Below, one piece after another: positions 36,571-45,344 of a stretch of 64,000 nucleotides of DNA. Where the stretch lies: the NCBI GenBank assembly GCA_041397365.1, contig JAWKWT010000003.1:248001-312000 (forward strand), written 5' to 3'. Below the pieces are notes generated by a model. It was not told the DNA's origin and ran no database searches. It saw nothing but the letters and a program-made list of their open reading frames with translations. Position 1 is the first letter of the stretch, and every line of letters starts with the position of its first letter. A program made the position numbers and the translations under genes. Source of the stretch: P52-10 sp041397365. GTDB taxonomy: Bacteria > Pseudomonadota > Alphaproteobacteria > Rhizobiales > Xanthobacteraceae.

Positions 36571-37821
36571 ATGAACGTCGCAGCCAAGATCGATCACGAG
36601 ACCCTCGCCCAGACCATTCCGCTTGAGGAAATGAATCCCGGCGATCCGAAGTTGTTTCAAGATGACGTCTGGATGCCGTATTTCGCGCGGCTCCGCCGGG
36701 AAGACCCGGTGCATTACTGCAAGGACAGCCGCTTCGGATCGTTCTGGTCTGTCACGAAGTACAAGGACATCATGACGGTGGAGACCAGCCACTCGATCTA
36801 TTCGTCCGAGTCCGCGCTCGGCGGTATTTCGATCGTCGATCGGCCGATGGAATTCCGCCGCCGCAGCTTCATCTCGATGGATCCGCCGGATCACGACGAG
36901 CATCGCAAGGTGGTGCAGCCGATCGTCGCGCCCGCCAACCTCGCCAACATGGAGCAGGTCATCCGCGAGCGCACCGCGAGCGTGCTCGACTCCCTGCCGC
37001 GCAACGAGACCTTCGACTGGGTCGACAAGGTTTCGATCGAACTGACCACGCGCATGCTGGCCACCCTGTTCGACTTCCCGTTCGAGGATCGCCGCAAGCT
37101 CACCTACTGGTCCGACGTCTCCACCGCCGACGTCTATGCCGGTGGCGAGGTCGACTCGGAAGAGAAGCGCATGGCGATCCTGCAAGAGTGCCTCGACTAC
37201 TTCCAGCGGCTGCGCGAGGAGCGGGCGAAAAAGCCGCCGTCCACGGACCTGATCTCGATGCTGGCTCATGGCGCCGCCACCAAGGACCTGTCGCCGAAGG
37301 AATTCCTCGGCACGCTGACGCTTCTCATCGTCGGCGGCAACGACACCACGCGCAATTCCATGAGCGCGAGCGTGCTGTTCCTCAATCAGAACCCGATGGA
37401 ATATCAGAAGCTGCGCAACAACCATGCACTGATCGAGAGCATGGTCCCCGAGGTCATTCGCTTCCATACGCCGCTCGCTCACATGCGGCGTACGGCCGTG
37501 CAGGATACGGTCCTGAACGGCAAGCAGATCAAGAAGGGCGACAAGGTGGTGATGTGGTACATCTCCGGCAATCGCGACAGCGATGCCATCGAGAACCCCG
37601 ACGCCTTCATCATCGACCGCAAGCGCCCGCGTCAGCATCTGTCGTTCGGCTTCGGCCTGCATCGCTGCGTCGGCAATCGCCTCGCCGAGCTTCAGTTGCG
37701 CATCCTGTGGGAAGAGATCCTCAAGCGCTTCGACCGGATCGAACTGGTCGGCGAGCCGAAGCGGATCTACTCGGCCTTCGTCCACGGCATCACCGAAATG
37801 CAGGTGCGCATTCCGGGCTGA
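36571..37821 (+). CDS. Cytochrome P450, CYP153-like (alkane hydroxylase type)
   Basis: 416 aa soluble class I P450. The heme-binding loop is FGFGLHRCVGNRLAE with Cys366 as axial ligand. The I-helix motif is LLIVGGNDTTRNSM with the acid-alcohol pair DT; ExxR lies in VPEVIRFHTPLAHMRR. The sequence resembles CYP153A proteins closely along its length (for example EDPVHYCKDSRFGSFWSVTK and HMRRTA, SGNRD, PRQHLSFGFG). CYP153 enzymes hydroxylate the terminal carbon of medium-chain n-alkanes and some cyclic or terpene substrates. It is the last gene of a reductase-ferredoxin-P450 operon, followed by a strong terminator and a convergent TetR gene. The true substrate is not shown by sequence. Confidence 0.92.
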   Translation: MNVAAKIDHETLAQTIPLEEMNPGDPKLFQDDVWMPYFARLRREDPVHYCKDSRFGSFWSVTKYKDIMTVETSHSIYSSESALGGISIVDRPMEFRRRSFISMDPPDHDEHRKVVQPIVAPANLANMEQVIRERTASVLDSLPRNETFDWVDKVSIELTTRMLATLFDFPFEDRRKLTYWSDVSTADVYAGGEVDSEEKRMAILQECLDYFQRLREERAKKPPSTDLISMLAHGAATKDLSPKEFLGTLTLLIVGGNDTTRNSMSASVLFLNQNPMEYQKLRNNHALIESMVPEVIRFHTPLAHMRRTAVQDTVLNGKQIKKGDKVVMWYISGNRDSDAIENPDAFIIDRKRPRQHLSFGFGLHRCVGNRLAELQLRILWEEILKRFDRIELVGEPKRIYSAFVHGITEMQVRIPG

Positions 37822-37848
37822 TGGAAGGTTCAGGCTCGTCAAGAATCA

Positions 37849-37878
37849 AACGCCGCGGCCGAGCCGCGGCGTTTTTTA
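37849..37878. terminator. Terminator between cyp153-like and tetR genes
   Basis: Perfect 10-bp stem ACGCCGCGGC (37850-37859) with GCCGCGGCGT (37863-37872), loop CGA, followed by six T on the plus strand. The tetR stop codon lies at the end of the T-run, so the two genes share this region. It mainly serves the P450 operon. Confidence 0.88.
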
Positions 37879-38493
37879 TTGACCCGCCTTCAGAGGCAGT
37901 CCCTTCAGGATGAGGTCGGCGGCGAACCGTGCCGCGCCGTCCGGGTCCTGCCGCTTGCGATAGAGCATCTGCAATCCGACGTTCCGGGCGATGCCGGTGA
38001 TCGCCGCCGTGACGAATTCGGCGTCCGCCTCCGCATCCAGCTCCTTTGCAAACCGGTCGGATACCGCCGAACGGATATCGCGAAACACGTCGGTCTGCGC
38101 GGGTGACTGATCGTGCGTCGTCGGCGGGCGCATGACACGGCGGCCGTTCGGTCCCTCGATCGAATATTCCTCGACCAGGAAACGGAAATAGCCGCTCAGG
38201 ATGCCGAAGAGGTAGCTCGGGAAATCCGTCGCATGCAGCCGCTGCTCGCGCAGCATCGGCCGCAGCCGCTCCGCCGCGTCGCTGGCGATCGCCGCGGCGA
38301 TCTCGTCCTTGGATTTGAAGTAATTGTAGAAAGTGCCGGAGGCGAGATCGGTGCCGCGAATGATGTCGCGCACCGTCGTCGCGTCATAACCCTTGTCGGC
38401 GAAGACGCGCTTGGCGGCGGCGAGGATCATCTCCCGATTGCGGGCCTTGGTCTGCTCACGTTTGCCGAACGGTGGGGCGACGACGATGTTCAA
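37876..38493 (-). CDS. TetR-family regulator
   Basis: 205 aa repressor-type regulator. The N-terminal helix-turn-helix is REMILAAAKRVFADKGYDAT and TVRDIIRGTDLASGTFYNYF (about residues 19-58), typical of TetR. The C-terminal ligand-binding domain is all helical and ends FAADLILKGLPLKAGQ. It is convergent with the P450 operon. A perfect 18-bp palindrome over the operon promoter is a plausible target, though no similar site is seen upstream of tetR itself. The ligand may be the P450 substrate; this is inference from position. Confidence 0.9.
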   Translation of the reverse strand: MNIVVAPPFGKREQTKARNREMILAAAKRVFADKGYDATTVRDIIRGTDLASGTFYNYFKSKDEIAAAIASDAAERLRPMLREQRLHATDFPSYLFGILSGYFRFLVEEYSIEGPNGRRVMRPPTTHDQSPAQTDVFRDIRSAVSDRFAKELDAEADAEFVTAAITGIARNVGLQMLYRKRQDPDGAARFAADLILKGLPLKAGQ

Positions 38494-38732
38494 CGAAAAA
38501 CCTGAAAATTGCGAAATGCGCTTTGTCAGGGCGAGGATAGCGCAACCCCGGCCGCGCCGCCAGTTTGCAACGATAGAACCGCTCCGACGTCGTGCGCCTC
38601 CAAGGCGAACGAATTCTTTCCACAGATCACGCCATCGGAGGAAATCCTACCAACATTCGCAAGAAGACAGTATGAATACTCTCCGGAACCCTTGATACCC
38701 GTGCCCTGATTCCCTCCCATGATGCAGATGCG

Positions 38733-40211
38733 ATGATCGGCGCGGCGATGTGGTTGCAGGATCTCCTCGCGGTGGCCTCCGGCTCGCTTGTCGGCTTCGT
38801 GCTCGGCCTGATCGGCGGCGGCGGCTCCATCCTCGCGGTCCCTCTCCTCGTTTATGTCGTCGGCGTCCGCTCGCCGCATATCGCCATCGGCACCAGCGCC
38901 ATCGCGGTGTCGTTCAGCGCGCTGTCCAGCCTGCTCGGCCATTGGCGCGTGGGCAATGTCCGCTGGCCCTGCGCGCTGGTTTTCACGGTCGCCGGCGTGG
39001 CCGGAGCCGCCGGCGGATCGACCCTCGGCAAGGCCGTCGACGGCCAGAAGCTGCTCGGACTGTTCGGGCTGTTGATGATCGTCATCGCCATCATGACCGT
39101 GCGCCGCAAGCCGGCCGACGCCGACCGCTTCCGCCCGCTTTGCTGGGACAACGCCGGAACGATCGGGCTGAGGCTGGTGCTGCTCGGCCTCGGCGCGGGC
39201 TTCGCCTCCGGCTTCTTCGGCATCGGCGGCGGCTTCCTGGTCGTGCCCGGCCTGATCGCCGCCACCCATATGCCGCTGTTGGAAGCCGTCGGCTCATCGC
39301 TCGTTTCCGTCACCGCGTTCGGCGCGACGACGGCCGCGAACTACGCCCTGTCCGGCCTCGTGGACTGGCGCATCGCCGGTTTCTTCATCGCCGGCGGCGC
39401 GCTCGGAAGCTTCGCCGGCGTGCGCGCCGGCATTCATCTATCGACGCGAAAGCAGGTTCTCGTTCACATTTTTGCGTTCGTCGTCGCCCTCGTCGGGCTG
39501 TCTTTGGTAATGGACGCACTGAAGAAAACTTGTTACCACCTGACGTTTCCGTACCGAGACGAAGGACAAGGTGACGACATGGATCGCAGGCAGTATCTTT
39601 CCGCCACGCTCGGACTGTCCCTCACCGCGGCGAGCGCCGCCGTTGCGCTCGCGCAGGAGCCGAACCCGATCAGCCGCGAACTGGTGCTGCGCGACAAGGA
39701 GATTCCCGTCTTCGGCAATCCGGACGGCGACGTCACCATCGTCGAATATTTCGACTACCAATGCTCCTACTGCAAATCGATCGCACCGGTTCTGGCCAAG
39801 CTCGCGCAGGACGATGGCGGCCTGCGCATCGTGCTCAAGGACTGGCCGGTGTTCGGCGTGCTGTCGATGCAGGCCGCGCGGCTGGTTCTCGCGGCGAAAT
39901 ATCAGGACAAGTTTCACGACGCCCACACGGCCTTGATGGCCAAGACCGGACGGCTTACCGAGAGCCGCCTAATCGAGACGCTGCGGGAGACGGGCATCGA
40001 CATGGAGCGCTTGAACCAGACGCTCCAGACGCATGACGAGACCATCAAGGCGATCCTCGTGCGCAACGCGGCGCAGGCCGAAGCCTTCGGCTTTCAGGGC
40101 ACGCCCTCCTTCATCGTCGGCACTTTCCGCATCCCCGGCGTGCCGACGGAGAAGCAGTTCCGCCAGATGATCGCCGACGTGCGCGCCGGCAAGGACAAGG
40201 CCGCCCAGTAA
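38733..40211 (+). CDS. TauE/SafE-family permease reading in frame into a DsbA-like domain
   Basis: Open frame of 492 aa. Residues 1-272 are a TauE/SafE (TSUP) permease of about eight membrane segments with the duplicated motifs GFVLGLIGGGGSILAVPLLV and GFASGFFGIGGGFLVVPGLI. TSUP proteins move sulfite, sulfonates or other anions. Normal members end about where MDALKK stands (39525). No stop follows: the frame runs on through TCYHLTFPYRDEGQGDD into a DsbA-like protein starting at Met283. Either this is a real fusion, or one base is wrong: removing one base near AAAACTTG would give a TGA a few codons later. The downstream part has its own ribosome site and signal peptide, which favours two genes. 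The TauE start is ATG 38733, or ATG 38748. Confidence 0.75.
   Translation: MIGAAMWLQDLLAVASGSLVGFVLGLIGGGGSILAVPLLVYVVGVRSPHIAIGTSAIAVSFSALSSLLGHWRVGNVRWPCALVFTVAGVAGAAGGSTLGKAVDGQKLLGLFGLLMIVIAIMTVRRKPADADRFRPLCWDNAGTIGLRLVLLGLGAGFASGFFGIGGGFLVVPGLIAATHMPLLEAVGSSLVSVTAFGATTAANYALSGLVDWRIAGFFIAGGALGSFAGVRAGIHLSTRKQVLVHIFAFVVALVGLSLVMDALKKTCYHLTFPYRDEGQGDDMDRRQYLSATLGLSLTAASAAVALAQEPNPISRELVLRDKEIPVFGNPDGDVTIVEYFDYQCSYCKSIAPVLAKLAQDDGGLRIVLKDWPVFGVLSMQAARLVLAAKYQDKFHDAHTALMAKTGRLTESRLIETLRETGIDMERLNQTLQTHDETIKAILVRNAAQAEAFGFQGTPSFIVGTFRIPGVPTEKQFRQMIADVRAGKDKAAQ
39579..40211 (+). CDS. DsbA-family thiol oxidoreductase (probable separate start)
   Basis: 210 aa if started at ATG 39579, which has AAGG 7 bases upstream. 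The N-terminus MDRRQYLSATLGLSLTAASA contains a twin-arginine-like RRQYL followed by a hydrophobic core and AVALAQ, so export (perhaps by Tat) is likely. The thioredoxin fold carries CSYC in VEYFDYQCSYCKSIAPVLAK; the cis-Pro loop is FGFQGTPSFIVG. It resembles the Com1/BdbD/ScsC group that forms or repairs disulfides in the periplasm. It is in the same frame as the TauE permease with no stop between. The ABC exporter gene follows after 31 bp. Confidence 0.85.
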   Translation: MDRRQYLSATLGLSLTAASAAVALAQEPNPISRELVLRDKEIPVFGNPDGDVTIVEYFDYQCSYCKSIAPVLAKLAQDDGGLRIVLKDWPVFGVLSMQAARLVLAAKYQDKFHDAHTALMAKTGRLTESRLIETLRETGIDMERLNQTLQTHDETIKAILVRNAAQAEAFGFQGTPSFIVGTFRIPGVPTEKQFRQMIADVRAGKDKAAQ

Positions 40212-40242
40212 CGAACGCCCGGAGCGGGCCGAGGACACGCCG

Positions 40243-41988
40243 TTGCAAAACACCCTCTCGACGCTCGCCACCGTCTGGCGTCTGGCGATCCCCTATTTCC
40301 GCTCCGAGGACAAATGGGCCGGACGCGGGCTGCTGGTGACCGTCATCGTGCTGGAGCTGCTGATCGTCGCCAATTCGGTGCTGGTCAATCAGTGGAATGC
40401 GCGCTTCTACAACGCCTTGCAGGAGCGAGACTGGGACGTCTTCGTCCATGAGCTGATGATCTTCTCGGTCCTCGCGGCGAGCTATATCGCGCTCGCGGTC
40501 TATCGGCTTTACCTGAACCAGTGGCTGCAAATCCGCTGGCGCAAATGGCTGACGCAGCACTATCTCGGCCGGTGGCTGCACGGAGCCAATCACTATCGCA
40601 TGCAGTTGCAGGGCGACGCCGCTGACAACCCCGACCAGCGCCTGACCGAGGATGTCGAGATGTTCGTCGACCGGACCTTGTCGATCGGCCTCGGCCTGCT
40701 CAGTTCGGTGGTGACGCTCGCCTCCTTCGTCGTGATCCTGTGGGGGCTGTCCGACGCCGCGCCCATGGTGATTTTCGGCCGCGAGCTTGCGATTCCCGGC
40801 TATCTGGTCTGGGGCGCGCTGATCTATGCGATCCTCGGAACGGTGCTGACCCACTGGATCGGAAAGCCGCTCGTGCCACTGAATTTCGCCAAGCAGCGCT
40901 TCGAGGCCGATTTCCGTTTCAATCTCGTCCGGGTGCGCGAGAATTCCGAGCAGATCGCCCTGCTGCACGGCGAGCCGGCCGAGCGCGAAAGGCTGCTGCA
41001 ACGCTTCACCCGCGTGATCTCCAACTGGATCGAGATCATGAACCGCACCAAGAAGGTCACGGCCTTCACGGCGAGCTACAGCCAGGCCGCCGTGGTGTTT
41101 CCCTTCATTCTCTGCGCGCCGGCCTATTTCGCCGGCAAGGTCCAGCTCGGCGGGCTGATGCAGACCGCCTCCGCCTTCGGCAGCGTGCAGGAATCGCTGT
41201 CGTTCTTCGTCAGCACCTACCGCACCCTCGCCGAATGGCGTTCCGTGATCGCGCGTCTCGACGGTTTCGAGGCTGCCGTGGCGAATGCAGAGAATCTCAA
41301 GGAGCGCCCCGACACGGTTCGCCCGACGCCGGTGGCGGCGACAGCGGACGGCATCGACATCAAGGAGTTGGCGCTGCGCCTGCCCGACGGCACGCCGCTC
41401 GTCTCGGCCGACGGCTTCAGTATCCGCAATGGCGAGCGTCTACTGGTGACGGGGCCGTCCGGTTCCGGCAAATCAACCCTGTTCCGCGCGATCGCCGGCA
41501 TCTGGCCGTTCGGAACGGGTGAAATCGCCGTGCCCGCCACCGCCACGCTGATGCTGCTGCCGCAGCGGCCTTATTTCCCGATCGGCGCGCTGAAGGGGGC
41601 GATCGCCTATCCCGCGCCGGAGGGATCGTTCAGCGACGAGGCGCTGCGCGAGGCGGTCCGCATGGTCGGACTGCCGCGGCTCGCGGACAGGCTCGACGAA
41701 CACGGACACTGGAACCGGATGCTGTCGCTCGGCGAGCAGCAGCGGCTCGGCCTCGCCCGCGCGCTGTTGCACCGGCCGGACTATCTGTTCCTGGACGAGG
41801 CGACCGCCTCGCTCGACGAGCCGGCGGAAGCAGCGCTGTACCAGCTTCTGCAAAAAAGCTTGCCGGGCACGACCGTCGTCTCCATCGGCCACCGTTCGAC
41901 GCTGCATGCCTTCCACGACCGCAACATCGCCTTCCACCGGGACGGCGACCGTTTCGTCACGACGACGGAAGCACCGGCGGGCGGCTGA
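40243..41988 (+). CDS. SbmA/YddA-like ABC transporter, permease fused to ATPase
   Basis: 581 aa half-transporter. The N-terminal membrane domain belongs to the SbmA/BacA-like family: NQWNARFYNALQERDWDVF, then WLQIRWRKWLTQHYLGRWL and ADNPDQRLTEDVEMFVDRTL are diagnostic. The C-terminal ATPase has Walker A GPSGSGKST, signature SLGEQQRLGLARAL and Walker B YLFLDEATASLDE. It works as a homodimer in the inner membrane. Relatives import peptides or move long-chain acyl or vitamin B12-type substrates; the substrate here is unknown. Start is TTG 40243, with GAGGA upstream. It probably shares an operon with the TauE and DsbA genes. Confidence 0.88.
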   Translation: MQNTLSTLATVWRLAIPYFRSEDKWAGRGLLVTVIVLELLIVANSVLVNQWNARFYNALQERDWDVFVHELMIFSVLAASYIALAVYRLYLNQWLQIRWRKWLTQHYLGRWLHGANHYRMQLQGDAADNPDQRLTEDVEMFVDRTLSIGLGLLSSVVTLASFVVILWGLSDAAPMVIFGRELAIPGYLVWGALIYAILGTVLTHWIGKPLVPLNFAKQRFEADFRFNLVRVRENSEQIALLHGEPAERERLLQRFTRVISNWIEIMNRTKKVTAFTASYSQAAVVFPFILCAPAYFAGKVQLGGLMQTASAFGSVQESLSFFVSTYRTLAEWRSVIARLDGFEAAVANAENLKERPDTVRPTPVAATADGIDIKELALRLPDGTPLVSADGFSIRNGERLLVTGPSGSGKSTLFRAIAGIWPFGTGEIAVPATATLMLLPQRPYFPIGALKGAIAYPAPEGSFSDEALREAVRMVGLPRLADRLDEHGHWNRMLSLGEQQRLGLARALLHRPDYLFLDEATASLDEPAEAALYQLLQKSLPGTTVVSIGHRSTLHAFHDRNIAFHRDGDRFVTTTEAPAGG

Positions 41989-42012
41989 ACCGAACCGGCG
42001 AAAATGCGACGG

Positions 42013-42053
42013 CAAAACGAAAAAGGGCGGCGGATGATCGATCCGCCGCCCTT
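42013..42053 (-). terminator. Terminator after the porin gene
   Basis: 13-bp perfect stem AAGGGCGGCGGAT (42023-42035) with ATCCGCCGCCCTT (42041-42053), loop GATCG. On the minus strand it is followed by TTTTTCGTTTT. It could also stop transcription from the ABC gene on the plus strand. Confidence 0.85.
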
Positions 42054-42077
42054 CGCCAAACCCTTGCGGGAATTGTC

Positions 42078-43059
42078 TTACTTGAGCATCGATGCCGTCA
42101 GTCAGCCGAGAACTTGGCGATGAAGTGTCGCCGCACCATTTCGAACCGAAGCCGCCCGGATTGATCGGCGGAACGAGCTGGTGAAGGTCGCGGTCTGGTC
42201 GCTGGTGAAGGCGTTGCAATTGCCACGGCTGAGGTTCGTTCCCGAATAGCGCAGGTCGAGAGTGAACGCCTTGTAGGTGAAGCCGATGCCGGCGTTCCAG
42301 GTGTTGTAGTCGGCGTAGTTGATGCCGTTCGGGAGCGTCGGCAGGCCGTAGAAGGCGTCAGACGTGCCGAGCCACTGCCGGCCGAACTCGCCCGAAACAT
42401 ACATGCCGAGACCCATCGGCAGCACGCTGACGGAGCCGTCCACTTCACCGTGCCGGACAGGTAGTGCCCTGCGCGCCGGTGTTCAGGAAGTTCGGCGAAT
42501 AGTAGTAGTTTCCGCCGAGCGCCCACTGATCGGTCACCGTCCACAGCGCCTTGCCATAGACCTCGAAGAAGCTGACGTCCTTCTTCATGATATTGCCGCT
42601 CGGCAGAATGAAGTTCGTCGCGCATTCGGCGCTGAGAACGTTGCCGGCGAAATCGGTCGGCGCGCCGTAATAGCAACGGCCGCCCGGATACAGATAGCCG
42701 AACACGCCGATATCGAAGGCGACCGGACCGAAGGTCGGGCGGATACCGCCATACACGTCGATTTCCGCCGCTGCGCGATTCGCGAACGAGATGCTCGCCC
42801 CGCCGACACCCGCGTAGAGCTGCAACGAGTCGTTGACGTTGTAACGCGGCTCGAAATAGGCGGCGACCGACGGCTGGCGGTTCGACTGCGAGACGCCGCG
42901 GAAGCGGTAGTCGTTGGTGATCGACGCGCCGAAGGCGAAGTCCCATGGCGAAACCATGACAGGCGCAGGCGGAGCCTTCAGCGGCATCCGCATGTCGGCC
43001 GCCAGGGCGGAACCGCCCAGGGCCACTACTGCGGCAAGTGTCAAACCGATTGTCTTCAT
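42078..43059 (-). pseudogene. TorF-family putative outer-membrane porin, frameshifted
   Basis: About 325 aa outer-membrane beta-barrel. The start ATG 43059 gives a signal peptide (MKTIGLTLAAVVALGGSALA), followed by the family block SPWDFAFGASITNDYRFRGV, SQSNRQPSVAAYFEPRYNV and alternating strand-like stretches. The frame is lost near 42450 (after TGAQGTT), resumes as LPMGLGMYVSGEFGRQWLGT and NTWNAGIGFTYKAFTLDLRY, is lost again near 42180, and ends as FIAKFSAD. One missing C there would continue to a TAA at 42078. The end in Phe/Leu/Lys residues is usual for the group. Length is normal, so errors are suspected. It may let small solutes through the outer membrane. Confidence 0.78.
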
Positions 43060-43543
43060 TGTGATCCCCCAAATTAATCCAGCGGCTCATTGCCGGAATG
43101 CCCCCGAAAGCATCCGAAACGAATCCGCACGAACGATCCTTCGATGAACGCGATCCTGCGGCCTGCGACCGTCCGGGAGAAGCCAAAAACAACGGCAATT
43201 GCCGCCTCTTTAGGCGCTTTGGCCTGTTTTGACCGGTATCGGAGAAGGCTGCGGAAAAGTGTGGCACAAGAGTCACGCTGCCGGGCGGTCTTCCGACGCG
43301 CGGACACGCCTTACAAACGAAACGGCCGCGGCATTTGCGATGCCACGGCCGTTGCTGATTCGCGGAACGTCTTGGTCGGCCGATGACGGCCCTTCGGTGC
43401 GCTGAAGCACAGCCTGTTCGTGTTGAAACGCGCGCTCTCTCGCGCCCTACCGAACATGGTCCGATCCGCCCCGGAGGGCCGCTAAGCGCAAACCGGTTGC
43501 CATCCCCGACCAAGCCGAGGGCGAGCTTACCGCAGATCGCGTT
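43060..43543. other. Intergenic stretch between porin and histone-like genes
   Basis: About 480 bp without a credible gene. It must hold the porin promoter (right before 43059 on the minus strand) and the 3' region of the histone-like gene. One hairpin is clear: AACGGCCGCGGCAT (43321-43334) with ATGCCACGGCCGTT (43340-43353), one mismatch, loop TTGCG. The tail on the minus strand (CGTTTGT) is only weakly T-rich, so it may be a poor terminator for the histone-like gene. Confidence 0.5.
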
Positions 43544-43900
43544 CTATTGCGTCTCGTCGCCGGAATCGGAGCCAGCCATCGGAGCGGGCGTCCAGGTCGG
43601 CATCGGCTCGGTCGCCGGCTCCATCGCGGGCGCGCGCGGCGCGGACTTTTTCCGGACCTTCTTTGCTCCGGCCTTCTTGCTGGCCTTCGTGTTAGCCTTT
43701 TTGGCGGGAGCGGCTTTCTTAACGGCCTTCTTTGCCGATTTCTTGGCGGCTTTCTTTGCGACCTTCTTGGCGGACTTTTTCTTCGCCGTTTTGGCGGCCT
43801 TCTTGGCCGTCTTCTTAGCGGTCTTTTTCGCGGCGGTTTTCCTGGTCTTCGCCGCCTTCGCCTTCTTTACCTTTTTCGCTTTCTTCGCCTTCTTGGCCAT
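43544..43900 (-). CDS. Lysine/alanine-rich histone H1-like protein
   Basis: 118 aa basic protein. The first ~90 residues are almost entirely Lys, Ala, Thr and Ser in repeats of the KKAAKK/KKTAKK type, like the C-terminal tail of eukaryotic H1 and bacterial histone-like proteins (AlgP, HctB-like). The last ~30 residues switch to an acidic, Pro-rich tail (PATEPMPTWTPAP, then SDSGDETQ). The start MAKKAKKAKKVKKAK is at 43900. It probably binds DNA or RNA by charge and is disordered. Such repeats arise and vary by replication slippage, so its length may differ between strains. The function is not known. Confidence 0.75.
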   Translation of the reverse strand: MAKKAKKAKKVKKAKAAKTRKTAAKKTAKKTAKKAAKTAKKKSAKKVAKKAAKKSAKKAVKKAAPAKKANTKASKKAGAKKVRKKSAPRAPAMEPATEPMPTWTPAPMAGSDSGDETQ

Positions 43901-44002
43901 TCGAGACCCTCCTGTTGGCGACAGGCGGAGTCGCTTTGGACATCCGCGTCGCGCTCTGCCCCACTCATCCGTCGCGCGATCGCTTTGCCGATGGCGCGTC
44001 CG

Positions 44003-45344
44003 CTACCCGGCGCTCAACGCCGCCGTCTCGATGTTCGGCTTCGGTCCTCCCGTCGCCCAGTCCACGAGCTCGATCGTGTGCAGCACCGGCAACGATCCAC
44101 CTTGCTCGCCGGCCTTCCCGGCGATCTGCACGATGCATCCGATATTGCCCGCGGCCACCACATCCGGCTTCAGCGCCGCGATGTTCGCGATCTTTCGCGC
44201 CCGCAATTTTTCGGCAATGTCCGGCTGCATGATGTTGTAGGTGCCCGCCGAGCCGCAACACAAATGACCTTCCGGAATATCTTTCACTACGAACCCGCTT
44301 TTGAAAAGTAGTTCTTTCGGCGCACGCAGAATCTTTTGTCCGTGTTGCAGCGAGCACGCAGCATGATAGGCGACAACGAGATCGCTGCGCTTCTCGGGAA
44401 AGGCGAGCGCGAGTCCCGCGACATATTCGGTGACATCCTTCGCCAGCGCCGAGACGCGCGCGCTGGCCTTTTCCGCATAGGCACGATCCTGTCTCAGCAT
44501 GTAACCGTAGTCCTGATGACGGTCTCCAGCAGCCAGATGTGGTAATGAGGATGGCGTCGAGGTTGCCGCGCTCCGCCTCGCCGAGCCAGACATCGATGTT
44601 GTGGCGCGCGCGCGCGAGCGCATCGCCATCGTCGCCCATATGGTGCGTCAGCGCCCCGCAGCACTGCTCCTCCCTCGCGAGCACCACCGATGCCGGCGGT
44701 GACAGGTGATGGCGCGGTGTTGATGCCCGGCGACAGCACCCTGCTGCGCGCAGCCTTGGAGCAGCACGACACGGCCGCGCCGTTGTCCCTCGGCATGAAA
44801 CACGCTGCCGGCGGCCGCGCCGGCGGTCGGCAGGCGGGCGGGCGCGAGCGTGAGCATCGCCTTGATCCGTCTGAAGAAAGACGGCGTTCCGGCGATTTTT
44901 TCCGACGCCGGCAGCAGCGCCGATACGGCTCCGCCGAGGCGGGCGAGACGAAGGCTTGCGCGAAACAGCGAAGGCCGACAACAGCTTGCGCAGCACGCGC
45001 TCGCCGAGCGGGCGGCGATAGTCGCGCGCGATTCGACCCGGTGCCTGATCGACGAGATGCATGTAGTTCACGCCGGACGGACAGGTCGTCATGCAGGCAA
45101 GGCACGACAGGCAGCGGTCGACATGCTTGACCACGTCGGCGGTCGGCTTGTACGGTTCTTCTCCAGCATCTCCTTGATGAGATAGATGCGGCCGCGCGGG
45201 GCCATCGAGTTCGTCGCCGAGCAGCACATAGGTCGGGCAGGTGCTGCCGTGCAGAAACCGCAATGAACGCACGCGCGCAGGATCTTGTCGGCTTCGCGGA
45301 TGTCCGGATCGGCAAGCTGTTCGGCGGGTGAATTCGGTTCTCAT
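44003..45344 (-). pseudogene. glcF: Glycolate oxidase iron-sulfur subunit, frameshifted
   Basis: Electron-transfer subunit of glycolate oxidase (GlcDEF), which oxidises glycolate to glyoxylate. The start ATG 45344 (MRTEFT) overlaps the glcE stop. The first 4Fe-4S motif region is scrambled (TCPTYVLLGDELD is seen); the second, CLSCLACMTTCPSGVNYMHL, is clean, then RIARDYRRPLGERVLRKLLS. After more frame changes the C-terminal half is clean (44003-44545): a CCG-type motif VVAYHAACSLQHGQK, then HLCCGSAGTYNIMQPDIAEK and NIGCIVQIAGKAGEQGG, ending at TAG 44003. At least five shifts in 1.3 kb; the normal total length suggests sequence errors. Confidence 0.82.

Noticed and set aside
38670..38695. Seven-codon leader peptide (MNTLRNP) before the TauE gene
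   Set aside because: Too short to support, with no attenuator hairpin beside it.
43383..44240. 285-codon frame opposite the histone-like gene, very rich in Phe and Ala
   Set aside because: It is the complement of Lys/Ala repeat codons (AAG to CTT, GCC to GGC) and not a real membrane protein.
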